Below, one piece after another: positions 18,354 to 27,958 of a stretch of DNA of 64,000 bases. The stretch comes from Chitinophagales bacterium (GTDB taxonomy: Bacteria > Bacteroidota > Bacteroidia > Chitinophagales > LD1), in contig JAHCHW010000001.1 in assembly GCA_026129525.1 (NCBI GenBank), positions 1 to 64,000 of the forward strand, read 5' to 3'. The notes beneath the pieces were generated by a model. That model searched no databases, was not told the origin of the DNA, and was given only the letters and a program-made list of their open reading frames with translations. Position 1 is the stretch's first letter. Every line of letters begins with the position of its first letter. A program made the translations under genes and the position numbers.

Positions 18354-20774
18354 TTACAATGCAGGAAACTGAGCAGGGTCGGTTTCGCTCATCATATTAT
18401 AGATGACTTCAAAAACCTGTTCGGCATTCGGTTTACTGAAATAGTCGCCATCGGTACCATAGGCAGCGCGGTGTTCTTTGGCAGTAATAGTGCGCGGCTC
18501 CGAATCTAAATAGCGGAAAGCGCCCTGCTCTTCGAAAACCTTTTGGAACATATAAGCTGTAGCGCCTCCCGGCACGTCTTCATCCAAGAAAACAATACGG
18601 TTGGTTTTCTTTACCGATTCTATAATAGTACGGTGTATATCGAAAGGCAGCAGGGTTTGCACATCTATCAGTTCCACGCTTATTCTCACTTCTTCCAATT
18701 GTTGAATGGCTTCTTCAGCAACGCGAACACAACTGCCATAGGTAACCAAGGTTACATCTTCGCCTTCTTTCAATACTTCGGGAACGCCCAAAGGAACCGT
18801 AAACGAATCAACATTATCTGGCAGCACTTCTTTTAAACGATAGCCGTTAAGGCATTCAACTACCAAAGCAGGCTCATCGCTTTGCAGCAGGGTATTATAC
18901 ATGCCAGCCGCCTGCACCATGTTGCGGGGCACACATACATACATGCCGCGCAGCGAGTTTATAATCATACCCATTGGCGAGCCGGTGTGCCAGATACCCT
19001 CCAGTCTGTGCCCGCGCGTACGTACTATAAGAGGTGCTTTTTGGATTCCTGCGGTGCGGTATTGCAGGCAACTTAAATCGTCTACCAGCGGCTCTAAGCC
19101 ATACAACAAATAATCGAGGTACTGAATTTCGGCAATGGGACGAAAGCCGCGCAGCGCCAGCCCTATGCCCTGCCCCATAATAGTGGCTTCGCGGATGCCG
19201 GTATCGAAAATGCGCACCTCGCCATACTTATCCTGAATACCCGAGAAACCCTGATTAACATCGCCAATTTTTCCTACGTCTTCGCCAAAGGCTACTACGT
19301 TCGGATATTTGGCAAACAATTTATCGAACAAGGTATTTAGCACTTCAAAACCATTCAGTGTTTTTGAATCGGACGAATACCGGGCAGGCACTACCGGAAC
19401 TTTAAGTGCATTGTTTTGGTTTTCGCTGTGCTGGTGGGCAGAGTAAACTTGCTGATACTTTTCTTCAAAATCTTTTACCCACTCGCGCAGTTCGTTCAAT
19501 GCCCGATAACTTTCTCCGCGAAACTGACGCAATACTTTCTTACCGGTTTTCAGAATGTCCTTACGAACCGGGTCAATGGCTGATTGAAGAGCAGAGATTG
19601 AAGATTGAAGATTTTCATCATCACCTGCTTCGTTTGCCAAATCATTCAATAGCTCTAACAACTCATTTATCTCCTCTTTAAGCGGCAGGGTGTATTTACG
19701 CCAGGCAACCGTTTTGCTACCTAACACATGCTGGCGTGCTTCTTTTTGAATTTCGTCTAATTCATCCTGCGAAGCGATTTTGCTCTCCACCATCCACTCG
19801 CTCATTTTCTTCAGGCAGTCGAACTCTTTTTCCCATTCCATGCGTTCGGCTGTTTTGTAGCGCTCGTGCGAGCCTGAAGTAGAATGCCCTTGCGGTTGGG
19901 TTACTTCGGTAATATGAAACAGAGCAGGGATATGTGTTTTCCGAACTTTTTCGATGCCGCGCTTATAGGTTTCTACTAACTTGGGGTAGTTCCATCCTTC
20001 GCATACATAAATGTCCACTCCTCTCCCATCGGCACCGGTTTGAAAACCTTTTACGATTTCGGAAATACTCTCTTTAGTGGTTTGATATTTTTTAGGCACC
20101 GAAATTCCATAGCCATCATCCCACACCGATATAGCCAATGGTACTTTCATTACTCCGGCAGCGTTGAGGGTTTCCCAAAACAATCCTTCGCTGGTGCTGG
20201 CATCGCCAATAGACACAAACGACACTTCGTTGCCGCCATTAGAAAAAATATCGAAGTTGCTTAACTCGTTGTTTTCGCGATAAAGTTTTGAAGCAAGTGC
20301 CAAACCCAATGAGCGAGGCATTTGGCAGGCAGTGGGCGAGGCATCGGCCGAAGAATTATAGCGTTCGGTTTGGTTTAACCAGTTGCCGTTTTCATCAATA
20401 AGACGGGTGGCATAATGTCCGTTCATTTGCCTGCCGGCACTCATGGGTTCTTCTTTTGCATCCACATTGGCGTATAACTGCGAAAAAAACTGCTCCACCG
20501 TTAACTCGCCCAAAGCGAGCATCCATGTTTGGTCGCGATAGTAGCCGCTGCGCCAGTCGCCATGTTTAAAGGCTTTAGCTAAAGCTATTTGCGCCAACTC
20601 CTTTCCATCGCCAAAAATGCCGAACTTGGCTTTGCCGGTAAGCACCTCTTTTCTTCCAAGCAAACTTGTTTCGCGGCTTATGCAGGCAATGCGGTAATCG
20701 TTCAGCACTTCGTTCTTGAAATCTTCAAAGGATATTTTACCCGATGCACTTTTGGCTACCAAACTTTCTGACAT
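18354..20774 (-). CDS. 2-oxoacid dehydrogenase E1, fused alpha and beta subunits
   Basis: Thiamine-diphosphate E1 that decarboxylates a 2-oxoacid and passes the acyl group to E2 lipoate. 806 residues from MSESLVAKS (20774); an ATG 13 codons earlier adds only an unlikely tail. The alpha half spans about 20-330, with the ThDP motif starting GDAST at 190. A charged helical linker follows (about 340-470). The beta half starts near 490 ('LNGFEVLNTLFDKLFAKYPNVVAFGEDVG') and includes 'QYLDYLLYGLEPLVDD'. The alpha-beta fusion is usual in Bacteroidota. The substrate (branched-chain oxoacid or pyruvate) cannot be settled, and no E2 or E3 gene is nearby. Confidence 0.93.
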   Translation of the reverse strand: MSESLVAKSASGKISFEDFKNEVLNDYRIACISRETSLLGRKEVLTGKAKFGIFGDGKELAQIALAKAFKHGDWRSGYYRDQTWMLALGELTVEQFFSQLYANVDAKEEPMSAGRQMNGHYATRLIDENGNWLNQTERYNSSADASPTACQMPRSLGLALASKLYRENNELSNFDIFSNGGNEVSFVSIGDASTSEGLFWETLNAAGVMKVPLAISVWDDGYGISVPKKYQTTKESISEIVKGFQTGADGRGVDIYVCEGWNYPKLVETYKRGIEKVRKTHIPALFHITEVTQPQGHSTSGSHERYKTAERMEWEKEFDCLKKMSEWMVESKIASQDELDEIQKEARQHVLGSKTVAWRKYTLPLKEEINELLELLNDLANEAGDDENLQSSISALQSAIDPVRKDILKTGKKVLRQFRGESYRALNELREWVKDFEEKYQQVYSAHQHSENQNNALKVPVVPARYSSDSKTLNGFEVLNTLFDKLFAKYPNVVAFGEDVGKIGDVNQGFSGIQDKYGEVRIFDTGIREATIMGQGIGLALRGFRPIAEIQYLDYLLYGLEPLVDDLSCLQYRTAGIQKAPLIVRTRGHRLEGIWHTGSPMGMIINSLRGMYVCVPRNMVQAAGMYNTLLQSDEPALVVECLNGYRLKEVLPDNVDSFTVPLGVPEVLKEGEDVTLVTYGSCVRVAEEAIQQLEEVRISVELIDVQTLLPFDIHRTIIESVKKTNRIVFLDEDVPGGATAYMFQKVFEEQGAFRYLDSEPRTITAKEHRAAYGTDGDYFSKPNAEQVFEVIYNMMSETDPAQFPAL

Positions 20775-20873
20775 ACTATTTTGTGTGTGGTGCGAATATA
20801 AGGGAGAATGCAAGTGAGAAGTTAGCGATTAGATTGCAGAAATGCAGCGAACAGAAATCAGGTACTACAGCAA

Positions 20874-20935
20874 AACAAAAAACGGTCGGCATTGCTGCCG
20901 ACCGCTGGGGGGTGTGTAGGCATAACCCACACCCC
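20874..20935 (-). terminator. double-hairpin terminator of the RND efflux operon
   Basis: Minus strand: first CACACCCC/GGGGTGTG reading as an 8-bp hairpin (20935-20909), then a 9-bp perfect stem CGGTCGGCA-GCAA-TGCCGACCG (20904-20883) followed by TTTTTTG. A textbook intrinsic terminator 20 bases past the outer membrane factor stop. Confidence 0.92.
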
Positions 20936-20954
20936 GATTAAGGCAGATTCAGGA

Positions 20955-22529
20955 TTACCTCCATCCTCCACCCAATGCCTTGTAAATATTTATCTCCGCA
21001 TTGAGTTGTTTCTTCTTTATTTCTATCAATTCCATTTTAGATTCGAGGGCTTCGCGCTGGGTGAGCAGCACTTCAATGTAATCAGCACGCGCGGAATTAA
21101 ACAAACTGCCTGAAATGGTAACTGATTGGTTGAGTATATCCACCTCATTGTTCTTTGTTTCGTAGCTTTTCGAGTAATTATCAATGCCGGAAAGCTGATT
21201 CAATACTTCGGTGTATGCTTTCAGAATGGTTTGCTCGTATTTGTACACTGCCTGTATCTGTTTAGCTCTCGAAGTTTTGTAAGCAGCAACAATGGCGTTG
21301 CGGTTTACCAAAGGTGCCACCATATCGCCAATTACATTGTAGAACAGCGACCATGGGTTAAACCACACCGCAGGGTTGAACGCCTGAAAACCCGCGGCTG
21401 CCGAAATGCGGAACTGCGGAAAGAAATTTGCCTTCGCCACCTTTATATCAAGCTTGCAGGCAGCTAATTCCTGCTCTGCCTGACGGATGTCGGGGCGGTT
21501 TTCCAGCAACTGGCTTGGAATGCCTGCCGAAATAGAATCGAATACAGTAGTATTATACGAAGCTGCATTGCGCGGAACGGGCGAAGGGAAACGGGCAGTA
21601 AGAAAATTGATTTTGTTTTCGGTTTCGGTAATTTGCTGTTGAATTTCGTATTGCAGATTTTGCGTGTTGAGCAACTGCGCCTCGAAACGGTTAACGGCTA
21701 ACTGGGTAACCCGCGCAGCATCTTTTTGCTGCTTTACAATGTTGAGCGCGTTTTGCTGTATCTCAATATTCTTCTTTACAATCTCTAAGCGGTTATCAAG
21801 CGACAGCAATTCGTAATATGCATCGGCAATTTCGGCAATCAGATTGGTTACCATAAAATTTTTGCCTTCTACGCTGGCGAGGTAGCGGGCTACTGCTGCA
21901 TTCTTGCTGTTCCGCAGTTTCTTCCACACATCCAACTCCCACGAAAACACTGCGCCAATCATAAAATCGCCCAGCGGCTCGGGAAATTTTTTGCCGGGTT
22001 TTATTTCGAGGTTTTCTTCTACGGCACCACTGCGGGTGTAGCGCCCCACTTTATCTAATCCGGCACCCAACTGCACACCGCCAAAGGGCAGGTATTCTCC
22101 CTTTTTGGCTTTCACTTCGTTGCGGGCAATTTCAATTTCCTGCCACACAATGTTTAACTCCTGATTGTTTTTGAGTGCGGTATCAATCAGCGCAATCAAG
22201 TATGGGTCGGTAAAATAGTTGCGCCATTTGATGGTGGCGGTGTTGGCAGTATCGGACGAATTGCGGTAAGCAGCAGGCACCGATTTATTTTCGGTGCGGA
22301 TGGGTTCTTTGAACAATTTGCAACTTTCTGCCGATAGCAGTATGGCTATTACCACCGCTAATTTTATCGGACCTGCAAAATGTTTTTGAGTTGTGGAATT
22401 TGTATTGCTACGAGGTAAAAAGGTATTTACCACATAGGCACACAGAGAACATAAGAAAATCGTTATGCGTTCTATGTTACTATGTGGTTTGTGATTTATC
22501 CCGTGGAATGATATTGTTCTATTCTTCAT
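20955..22529 (-). CDS. RND efflux outer membrane factor (TolC/NodT-type lipoprotein)
   Basis: Outer membrane channel of the tripartite pump encoded upstream. 524 residues as read. After lipobox 'LLSAESC' come the two repeated helical-hairpin/beta units of the OEP family ('TDPYLIALIDTALKNNQELNIVWQEIEIARNEV', 'SWELDVWKKLRNSKNAA', 'LLENRPDIRQAEQELAACKLDIKVAKANFFPQ'). The N-terminus is odd: the first about 50 codons include a palindromic repeat (22429-22488) and the only ATG, at 22529, overlaps the pump stop by 11 bases. A later start at a GTG or other codon near 22345 would leave a very short signal peptide. The true start is therefore unsure. Confidence 0.92.
   Translation of the reverse strand: MKNRTISFHGINHKPHSNIERITIFLCSLCAYVVNTFLPRSNTNSTTQKHFAGPIKLAVVIAILLSAESCKLFKEPIRTENKSVPAAYRNSSDTANTATIKWRNYFTDPYLIALIDTALKNNQELNIVWQEIEIARNEVKAKKGEYLPFGGVQLGAGLDKVGRYTRSGAVEENLEIKPGKKFPEPLGDFMIGAVFSWELDVWKKLRNSKNAAVARYLASVEGKNFMVTNLIAEIADAYYELLSLDNRLEIVKKNIEIQQNALNIVKQQKDAARVTQLAVNRFEAQLLNTQNLQYEIQQQITETENKINFLTARFPSPVPRNAASYNTTVFDSISAGIPSQLLENRPDIRQAEQELAACKLDIKVAKANFFPQFRISAAAGFQAFNPAVWFNPWSLFYNVIGDMVAPLVNRNAIVAAYKTSRAKQIQAVYKYEQTILKAYTEVLNQLSGIDNYSKSYETKNNEVDILNQSVTISGSLFNSARADYIEVLLTQREALESKMELIEIKKKQLNAEINIYKALGGGWR
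22429..22488. repeat. imperfect palindromic repeat element
   Basis: 60 bases with inverted ends ACCACATAG (22429-22437) and CTATGTGGT (22480-22488), and inner arms AGAACATAA/TTATGCGTTCT. The 'CACATAG...CTATGTG' type resembles short intergenic palindromes I recall from other Bacteroidota genomes. It lies within the first codons of the outer membrane factor gene. I found no second copy in the window. Confidence 0.6.
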
Positions 22530-25500
22530 TCTTCTTGTTTCTCTTTAAAAAGTTAGTGATAAGTTTCCGGAGGTTACGCGGCAGCGCTACTTCTTGCTGA
22601 CTTTCTACAAATTCTTCGCTCAGCGGTGTTTCGTGCTCATCTCTTATCAGGTGTTTACCTTCGGAGAGTTTGGCGAAAATGAAATACAAGCCCGGCACAA
22701 TCAGCACTCCGAAAACAGTTCCGAACAACATGCCACCCAGCGATGAGGCTCCGATAGTTCGGTTGCCCACCGCACCCGGACCGGTTGCCACCACCAGCGG
22801 AATCAATCCGGCAATGAAAGCGAACGAGGTCATCAAAATTGGGCGGAAACGAACTTTAGAACCTTCAATAGCGGCATCGAGAATAGAAGCGCCCTGCTGA
22901 TTTTTTTGCACGGCAAACTCTACAATCAGAATCGCATTTTTACCGAGCAAACCAACGAGCATAATCAAGCCCATTTGAGCGTAAATGTCGTTGGCAAGCC
23001 CCATCATTTTCAGCAACAGGTACGAGCCGAAAATTCCGGGAGGAAGCGAGAGCAACACCGCCAGCGGAATAAGAAAACTTTCGTACTGAGCCGCCAGAAC
23101 GAGATACACGAAAATGAGTACCACTAAGAAAATATAAAGCGCTTCGTTACCTCGTCCGGCTTCATCGTACGAAAGACCTTCCCAGGCAATGTCGTAGCCA
23201 TGCGGCAGGGTTTCCTTCGCCACTTCCTGAATGGCTTTAATGGCATCGCCACTGGTGTAGCCCGGTGCGGGTACTCCGCGAATGGACGAAGACATGTACA
23301 GATTGAAACGCGTAATCTCATTCGGGCCCATAGTTTTCCGCAAACTCATAAACGATGAATACGGCACCATTTCGCCATGGTCGTTTTTGATAAAGAGGTT
23401 CAGAATATCGCTGGGCAGTTTGCGGTACTCCGGTGCGCTTTGCGTGTACACGCGGAAGTAGTTATTAAAACGTACAAAACCCTGTTCAAAGGTACTGCCT
23501 ATTAACACATTCAGGTTTTCCATAGCAGTGCCAATGGAAACTCCTTTTTGCATGGCACGCTCGTTGTCAATTATCAGCTCATATTGTGGATAGTTGGCAG
23601 CAAAAAAGGTGAAGAGTCCCGTCAATTCTTTTCGTTTGTGCAGTGCTTCCATAAACTCCTTGTTTACCTGGTCGAATTCCTGATAATCGATAGTCGTATG
23701 CTTATCAATCATACGCAGCGAAAAGCCATCAGATGAACCATAGCCGGGCACAGATGGAGGTTCGAAGTATTCAATCACCGCACCTATGTCTTTGGTTTTT
23801 TCTTCCAGCTCTTCAATAATTTCTTTTACCGAATGTTTGCGCTGCGACCAATCTTTAAGGTTGATAATACAAGTACCTGCATTGGAACCGCGCCCTTCGG
23901 TGAGCACTTCGTAACCTGCCAATGAAGAAACCGATTGTATGCCTTCTACTTCTTCCGCAATTTTTTGCAGCGTCCGCGCTACATCGTTGGTTCGTTCCAA
24001 CGTGGCACCCGGAGGTGTTTGAATAATGGCGTAAATCATTCCCTGGTCTTCGTTGGGAATAAATCCGGCAGGGAGTTTTTCGTTTACGCCTACAATGGCA
24101 AACGCAAAAATGCCGAGCATACCATAGGTAACTACTCTGCGGTCAACAATCAGTTTCAGAATTCCGGTGTACTTGCCGGTAACTTTCTCAAAACGCTTGT
24201 TGAACCAGTCAATAAAAATGTTGATGGGTGTTTTGCGCTTGGGCTTGCCGTGATTGTTTTTCAAAATCATGGCGCATAATACCGGAGTAAGTGTAAGTGC
24301 CACCACGCCCGAAAGCACAATAGAACTTGCCATAGTAATAGAGAACTGCCGGTAGAAAACCCCCACCGGTCCGCTCATAAACGAAACGGGAATAAACACG
24401 GCAGTCATTACCAGTGTGATGGCAATGATGGCTCCGCTAATTTCGTTCAACACTTTTTTTACAGCGTTATAAGGCGAAAGATGTTCCTCCTCCATTTTGG
24501 CATGCACAGCCTCTACTACTACTATGGCGTTATCTACCACAATACCGATGGCAAGCACCAAAGCAAAGAGCGTAACGAGGTTGATAGTTAATCCGAAAAA
24601 CTGCATGAATAGAAACGCGCCAATCAGCGAAACCGGAACCGCGAGAATGGGGATAAGCGTAGAGCGCCAATCGCCCAAAAAGATAAATACTACCAATGCC
24701 ACGAGGATGAATGCTTCGAGCAACGTGTGCATCACTTTCTCAATGGATGCATCCACAAACTTCGATACATCGTAATTGATTTCGTAATTCATCCCCGGAG
24801 GAAAGTCCTTTTTCAATTCTTCCAGTCGTTCTTTTACCCCTTCAATAACCTTGCTGGCATTACTGCCAAAGTTTTGTTTGAGTACTAATGAAGCAGAGGG
24901 GTATCCGTCTTTGTTGGAATAAATGTCGAAGAACTCGCTTCCCAATTCTACATCGGCAACATCTTTTAGTTTTAAAATTTCGCCATTGGCATTGGCGCGT
25001 ACAATAATGTTACCGTACTCCTCCGGTTTGTTGTAACGTCCTTTGTAAACTAACACATACTCCAGCGACTGCGCGGTTTTCCCGGATGCCTGACCAATAC
25101 GTCCGGGGCGGCCAATTACACTTTGTTCGTTAATAGCCTCCATTACCTCTTCGGTAGAAACGTTGTAAGCGCGCATTCGGTCGGGTTTCAGCCAAATACG
25201 CATGGCAAATTGCCGGCTGCCCAAAATTTGTGCGCGCCCCATCCCTTTAATACGTTGCAGCTCGGGCAGAATGTGTACGTTGGCGTAGTTGTAAAGAAAT
25301 TTCTCATCGGCATTTTTATCGGTGCTGTAAAGGTTTACATACATCAACATGCTGGGTTGTATGGGGGATATAACTACTCCTTCACGCTGCACTAACAAAG
25401 GAAGGTTATTCATTACCTGGTCCACCCGCGTTTTTACGTTTACCACCGCAGCATTGGGGTCGGTGCCGGGTTCAAATACAATTTGAATGGTGGCTTCGCC

Positions 25501-25755
25501 TGCGCTGGTGGCATCGGAAATAATGTATTGCATTCCCTGCACTCCGTTAATGGCTCTTTCGAGTGGTGTAAGCGTAGTGTTTACCAACACATCGGCACTG
25601 GCGCCCGGGTAAGCCATAAAAACCATTACCCGCGGTGGCGCTATGGAGGGAAACTGTGAAATGGGCAGCGTGGTAATAGCCAGCACTCCCATAAATACAA
25701 TGGCTAACGATATGGCAATAGCCAATACCGGTCTTTGAATGAATTTACTGAACAT
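22519..25755 (-). CDS. RND multidrug efflux pump, HAE1 type
   Basis: Inner membrane proton-driven exporter, 1078 residues, full length for AcrB/MexB relatives. Visible are the N-terminal helix 'FIQRPVLAIAISLAIV', the porter domain starting 'LPISQFPSIAPPRV', TM4 'LVLAIGIVVDNAIVVVEAVHAK', and TM10 'GLLGKNAILIVEFAVQK' with the lysine equivalent to AcrB K940. In TM4 the usual Asp-Asp pair is D408-N409, so the second acid of the proton relay is Asn. Gene order is adaptor, pump, outer membrane factor; the gap to the adaptor is 19 bases. The substrate is unknown. Confidence 0.95.
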   Translation of the reverse strand: MFSKFIQRPVLAIAISLAIVFMGVLAITTLPISQFPSIAPPRVMVFMAYPGASADVLVNTTLTPLERAINGVQGMQYIISDATSAGEATIQIVFEPGTDPNAAVVNVKTRVDQVMNNLPLLVQREGVVISPIQPSMLMYVNLYSTDKNADEKFLYNYANVHILPELQRIKGMGRAQILGSRQFAMRIWLKPDRMRAYNVSTEEVMEAINEQSVIGRPGRIGQASGKTAQSLEYVLVYKGRYNKPEEYGNIIVRANANGEILKLKDVADVELGSEFFDIYSNKDGYPSASLVLKQNFGSNASKVIEGVKERLEELKKDFPPGMNYEINYDVSKFVDASIEKVMHTLLEAFILVALVVFIFLGDWRSTLIPILAVPVSLIGAFLFMQFFGLTINLVTLFALVLAIGIVVDNAIVVVEAVHAKMEEEHLSPYNAVKKVLNEISGAIIAITLVMTAVFIPVSFMSGPVGVFYRQFSITMASSIVLSGVVALTLTPVLCAMILKNNHGKPKRKTPINIFIDWFNKRFEKVTGKYTGILKLIVDRRVVTYGMLGIFAFAIVGVNEKLPAGFIPNEDQGMIYAIIQTPPGATLERTNDVARTLQKIAEEVEGIQSVSSLAGYEVLTEGRGSNAGTCIINLKDWSQRKHSVKEIIEELEEKTKDIGAVIEYFEPPSVPGYGSSDGFSLRMIDKHTTIDYQEFDQVNKEFMEALHKRKELTGLFTFFAANYPQYELIIDNERAMQKGVSIGTAMENLNVLIGSTFEQGFVRFNNYFRVYTQSAPEYRKLPSDILNLFIKNDHGEMVPYSSFMSLRKTMGPNEITRFNLYMSSSIRGVPAPGYTSGDAIKAIQEVAKETLPHGYDIAWEGLSYDEAGRGNEALYIFLVVLIFVYLVLAAQYESFLIPLAVLLSLPPGIFGSYLLLKMMGLANDIYAQMGLIMLVGLLGKNAILIVEFAVQKNQQGASILDAAIEGSKVRFRPILMTSFAFIAGLIPLVVATGPGAVGNRTIGASSLGGMLFGTVFGVLIVPGLYFIFAKLSEGKHLIRDEHETPLSEEFVESQQEVALPRNLRKLITNFLKRNKKNEE

Positions 25756-25774
25756 AACTTCTATTCCGTGTTTA

Positions 25775-26860
25775 CTACTCCGCGTGGAGTTTATTTAATT
25801 CAGAAATAACCTTGTCCAACGGCACAAACTCGGTACGTATTTTCTCTCCGTTCTTTACTTTTCGCAAGCCTTCTATCAGCACTTTTTCACCCATTTTAAG
25901 CCCATCGGTTACCACATACAAATGCGGCATTTCCTGTCCCACATTTATTTGCCGCGATTGCACTATTCCTTTTTCATTCACCACAAACACAAACTTCTTA
26001 TCCAAAATTTCGAAGGTTGCCTTTTGGGGAATAAGCACGACATTTTTCAAGTGAACAGGCATTTGCACATTTCCGGTTTCGCCATGTCTTAGTATTCTAT
26101 CGGGGTTAGGAAAAGTGGCACGGAAGGCAATGTTTCCGGTTTCGTTGTTGAAGTCGGCTTCAATAGTTTCTACGATGCCCTCGTGGTCATATAGTTGGTT
26201 GTTTGCCATCAGTAGTTTTACTTTTGGCTTGCTGTCTTTTTTAGCTTGTGTTATGTAGTCTAAATATTCTGCTTCCGGCACATTAAAATACACCCACATT
26301 TTGCTGTTGTCGGAAAGAGTGGTGAGGAGTTCGCCTTCGTCCACCAAACTGCCGAGCCGCTGGTAAAAGCGATCCATAATGCCATCGAAAGGAGCGCGTA
26401 TTTGGGTAAAAGTAAGATGCGCCTGCGCCAATGCCAGTTCCGCTTTCTCCTTGTCTAATCGTGCTTTAGCCAACGCGAGTTCGTTCTTTGAAACGATGTT
26501 GCTGTCGGCAAGATTTTTTGTGTTCAGATATTCTATTTCGGCAAAACTTACATTGGCTTTTGCCTTTTCCATTTCGGCCTGATAAATAATCGGCATAATC
26601 TGGAACATGAGTTGTCCTTTCTTTACAAACTGCCCTTCGTCCACATAAATCTCCTGCAGGTAGCCTCTTTCCTGCGAGCGCAGTTCAATGTGGTTAATGG
26701 AGCGAATCTGACACACATAGTCTTTCAAAATCAGCGTGTCCTTTTGCACCGGAGAAGTAACCGTAAATTTGGATTCTTCTTCGTGTTCGTGTTCGTGGTG
26801 GTTGCAACTTACCTGCAAGAGCAGGCTTGCCATAGCGAGGAGAATGAATATTCTGTTCAT
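25775..26860 (-). CDS. RND efflux periplasmic adaptor lipoprotein
   Basis: Membrane fusion protein, 361 residues. Signal peptide with lipobox 'LLQVSC' (C19), then a His/Glu cluster 'NHHEHEHEEES' that could bind metal. After it come the biotinyl-lipoyl half 'LRSQERGYLQEIYVDEGQFVKKGQLMFQI', a long alpha hairpin (about 85-150), the second lipoyl half 'TQIRAPFDGIMDRF', a beta-barrel and a membrane-proximal domain with 'ILRHGETGNVQMPV'. It probably links the pump to the outer membrane channel in the same operon. The His-rich tail hints at metal sensing or export but is not proof. Confidence 0.94.
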   Translation of the reverse strand: MNRIFILLAMASLLLQVSCNHHEHEHEEESKFTVTSPVQKDTLILKDYVCQIRSINHIELRSQERGYLQEIYVDEGQFVKKGQLMFQIMPIIYQAEMEKAKANVSFAEIEYLNTKNLADSNIVSKNELALAKARLDKEKAELALAQAHLTFTQIRAPFDGIMDRFYQRLGSLVDEGELLTTLSDNSKMWVYFNVPEAEYLDYITQAKKDSKPKVKLLMANNQLYDHEGIVETIEADFNNETGNIAFRATFPNPDRILRHGETGNVQMPVHLKNVVLIPQKATFEILDKKFVFVVNEKGIVQSRQINVGQEMPHLYVVTDGLKMGEKVLIEGLRKVKNGEKIRTEFVPLDKVISELNKLHAE

Positions 26861-26894
26861 TAAATTTTTTGTTTTGAATGATAAAACCGAAACA

Positions 26895-26953
26895 GCATTT
26901 ACGCGCGCGGTAAATGCGTAAAGCCTGCATGCGGGCTAACCGTTAAGGCAGGC
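26895..26953. promoter_or_regulatory. paired hairpins between gene 27403 and the RND operon
   Basis: GCATTTAC-GCGCGCG-GTAAATGC (26895-26917), 8 perfect pairs, beside GCCTGC...GCAGGC (26923-26953). They sit 35-93 bases upstream of the adaptor ATG. They could be an operator, an attenuator or a weak terminator; no clear T-run follows. Confidence 0.4.
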
Positions 26954-26968
26954 GGTGAGATTGAAAAA

Positions 26969-27403
26969 CTAAACGAGAAAACTCTTCCACGAATGGTAGA
27001 GTATAAAGAAGGGGATGGCTGCGCTATACCGGCACGCAGCAGTAGTTTGTGTAAACAGATGGCTTGCTACAGAAGCAGAAAAAAATTCGGCTGAAAAACT
27101 TCCGGAAAACAAATTCCAGTCGTCATTCCAATCTTCCTGCGGCTCGTTGTCATCGGAAGATTCTTCTTGTTCGGTTGGAGCCGATTGAAAGGGCAAATGA
27201 AAAGGGAAAGTAAAATGATGGGATGTACGGTTTGAAAGCAGAACGGTGTAATCGTTGGCGCTTAGTTCTTCACCGGCCAGTGCAAACGACTGCTGCTGCG
27301 CGAATACAAACCCGAAGAAGAATACAAACCAATAGGCAAAAAACGCCCGTGTACCCGATGCAAGTTTGTCTGCTACATTAAAACAACCGCCAATCCTTTT
27401 CAT
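26969..27403 (-). CDS. small secreted protein of unknown function upstream of the RND operon
   Basis: 144 residues from ATG 27403; a longer reading to 27523 overlaps the next gene and is unlikely. It has a hydrophobic signal-like segment 'AFFAYWFVFFFGFVFAQ', a Ser/His/Phe stretch, an acidic patch 'EQEESSDDNEPQEDWNDDW', and a C-terminal hydrophobic end 'YSAAIPFFILYHSWKSFLV'. I recognise no family. Its place between the SCO1 group and an adaptor with a His-rich tail suggests a metal-efflux accessory protein, by position only. Confidence 0.55.
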   Translation of the reverse strand: MKRIGGCFNVADKLASGTRAFFAYWFVFFFGFVFAQQQSFALAGEELSANDYTVLLSNRTSHHFTFPFHLPFQSAPTEQEESSDDNEPQEDWNDDWNLFSGSFSAEFFSASVASHLFTQTTAACRYSAAIPFFILYHSWKSFLV

Positions 27404-27473
27404 TCTTCGGAGAGCAAAAGTATAAACCAATGGGTAATGTTTCAGAAAATAACTTTTTTTAAAGAACCAACCA

Positions 27474-27950
27474 TTAACCCAATACAGCAAGAAATTTTTC
27501 GGGGTCGTTGGGAGTGAGTACAAATTTTACGCCTTGTGTAACCAGCATCACATAATTTTTTCGCTGTGTGGCATACCAAATCATACTGCCAAATTTTGTA
27601 TTGAAGAATTTTCCATAGTAGCCGAACAAACCTCCAACACCAAAAGTTCTGATAGTCCAGGTCATGTCTTCCGATGGTATTTGCTTTTTCTCCACAATGT
27701 CTGCTTTAGGAATGGCTATGTCTTTAATAACGCGATGAACTATAACCGAACTTTCGTTGATGGTGTACGAAACGGAGCGAAACAAATACACTATTAGTAT
27801 GAACAGCCATAGAGCAACAATGGCAATTACTCCGCCTGTTTGCACCGAACCGGTTTCAGCCACTATTCGATAAGTAACAAAAGCGACAATGCCGAACACC
27901 AATGCTGTAATGGCATATCCGAGTTTATCTAACGATGCTTTAAAAAGCAT
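27474..27950 (-). CDS. PH-domain (bPH-like) membrane protein
   Basis: 158 residues from MLFKASLD (27950). Two membrane helices (about 8-25 and 35-56) are followed by a bacterial PH-like domain: 'SVSYTINESSVIVHRVIKDIAIPKADI...EKKQIPSEDM', 'IRTFGVGGLFGYYGKF', 'WYATQRKNYVMLVTQGVKFVLTPNDPEKFL'. This order matches the family of bacterial PH proteins. Function unknown; it starts 8 bases after the small CAMC protein and is likely cotranscribed. Confidence 0.75.
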   Translation of the reverse strand: MLFKASLDKLGYAITALVFGIVAFVTYRIVAETGSVQTGGVIAIVALWLFILIVYLFRSVSYTINESSVIVHRVIKDIAIPKADIVEKKQIPSEDMTWTIRTFGVGGLFGYYGKFFNTKFGSMIWYATQRKNYVMLVTQGVKFVLTPNDPEKFLAVLG

Positions 27951-27958
27951 GTGAAGGT

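Noticed and set aside
19563-19620. Tandem GATTGAAGA inside the E1 linker
   Set aside because: It is in frame within a low-complexity helical linker; a simple repeat of codons explains it.
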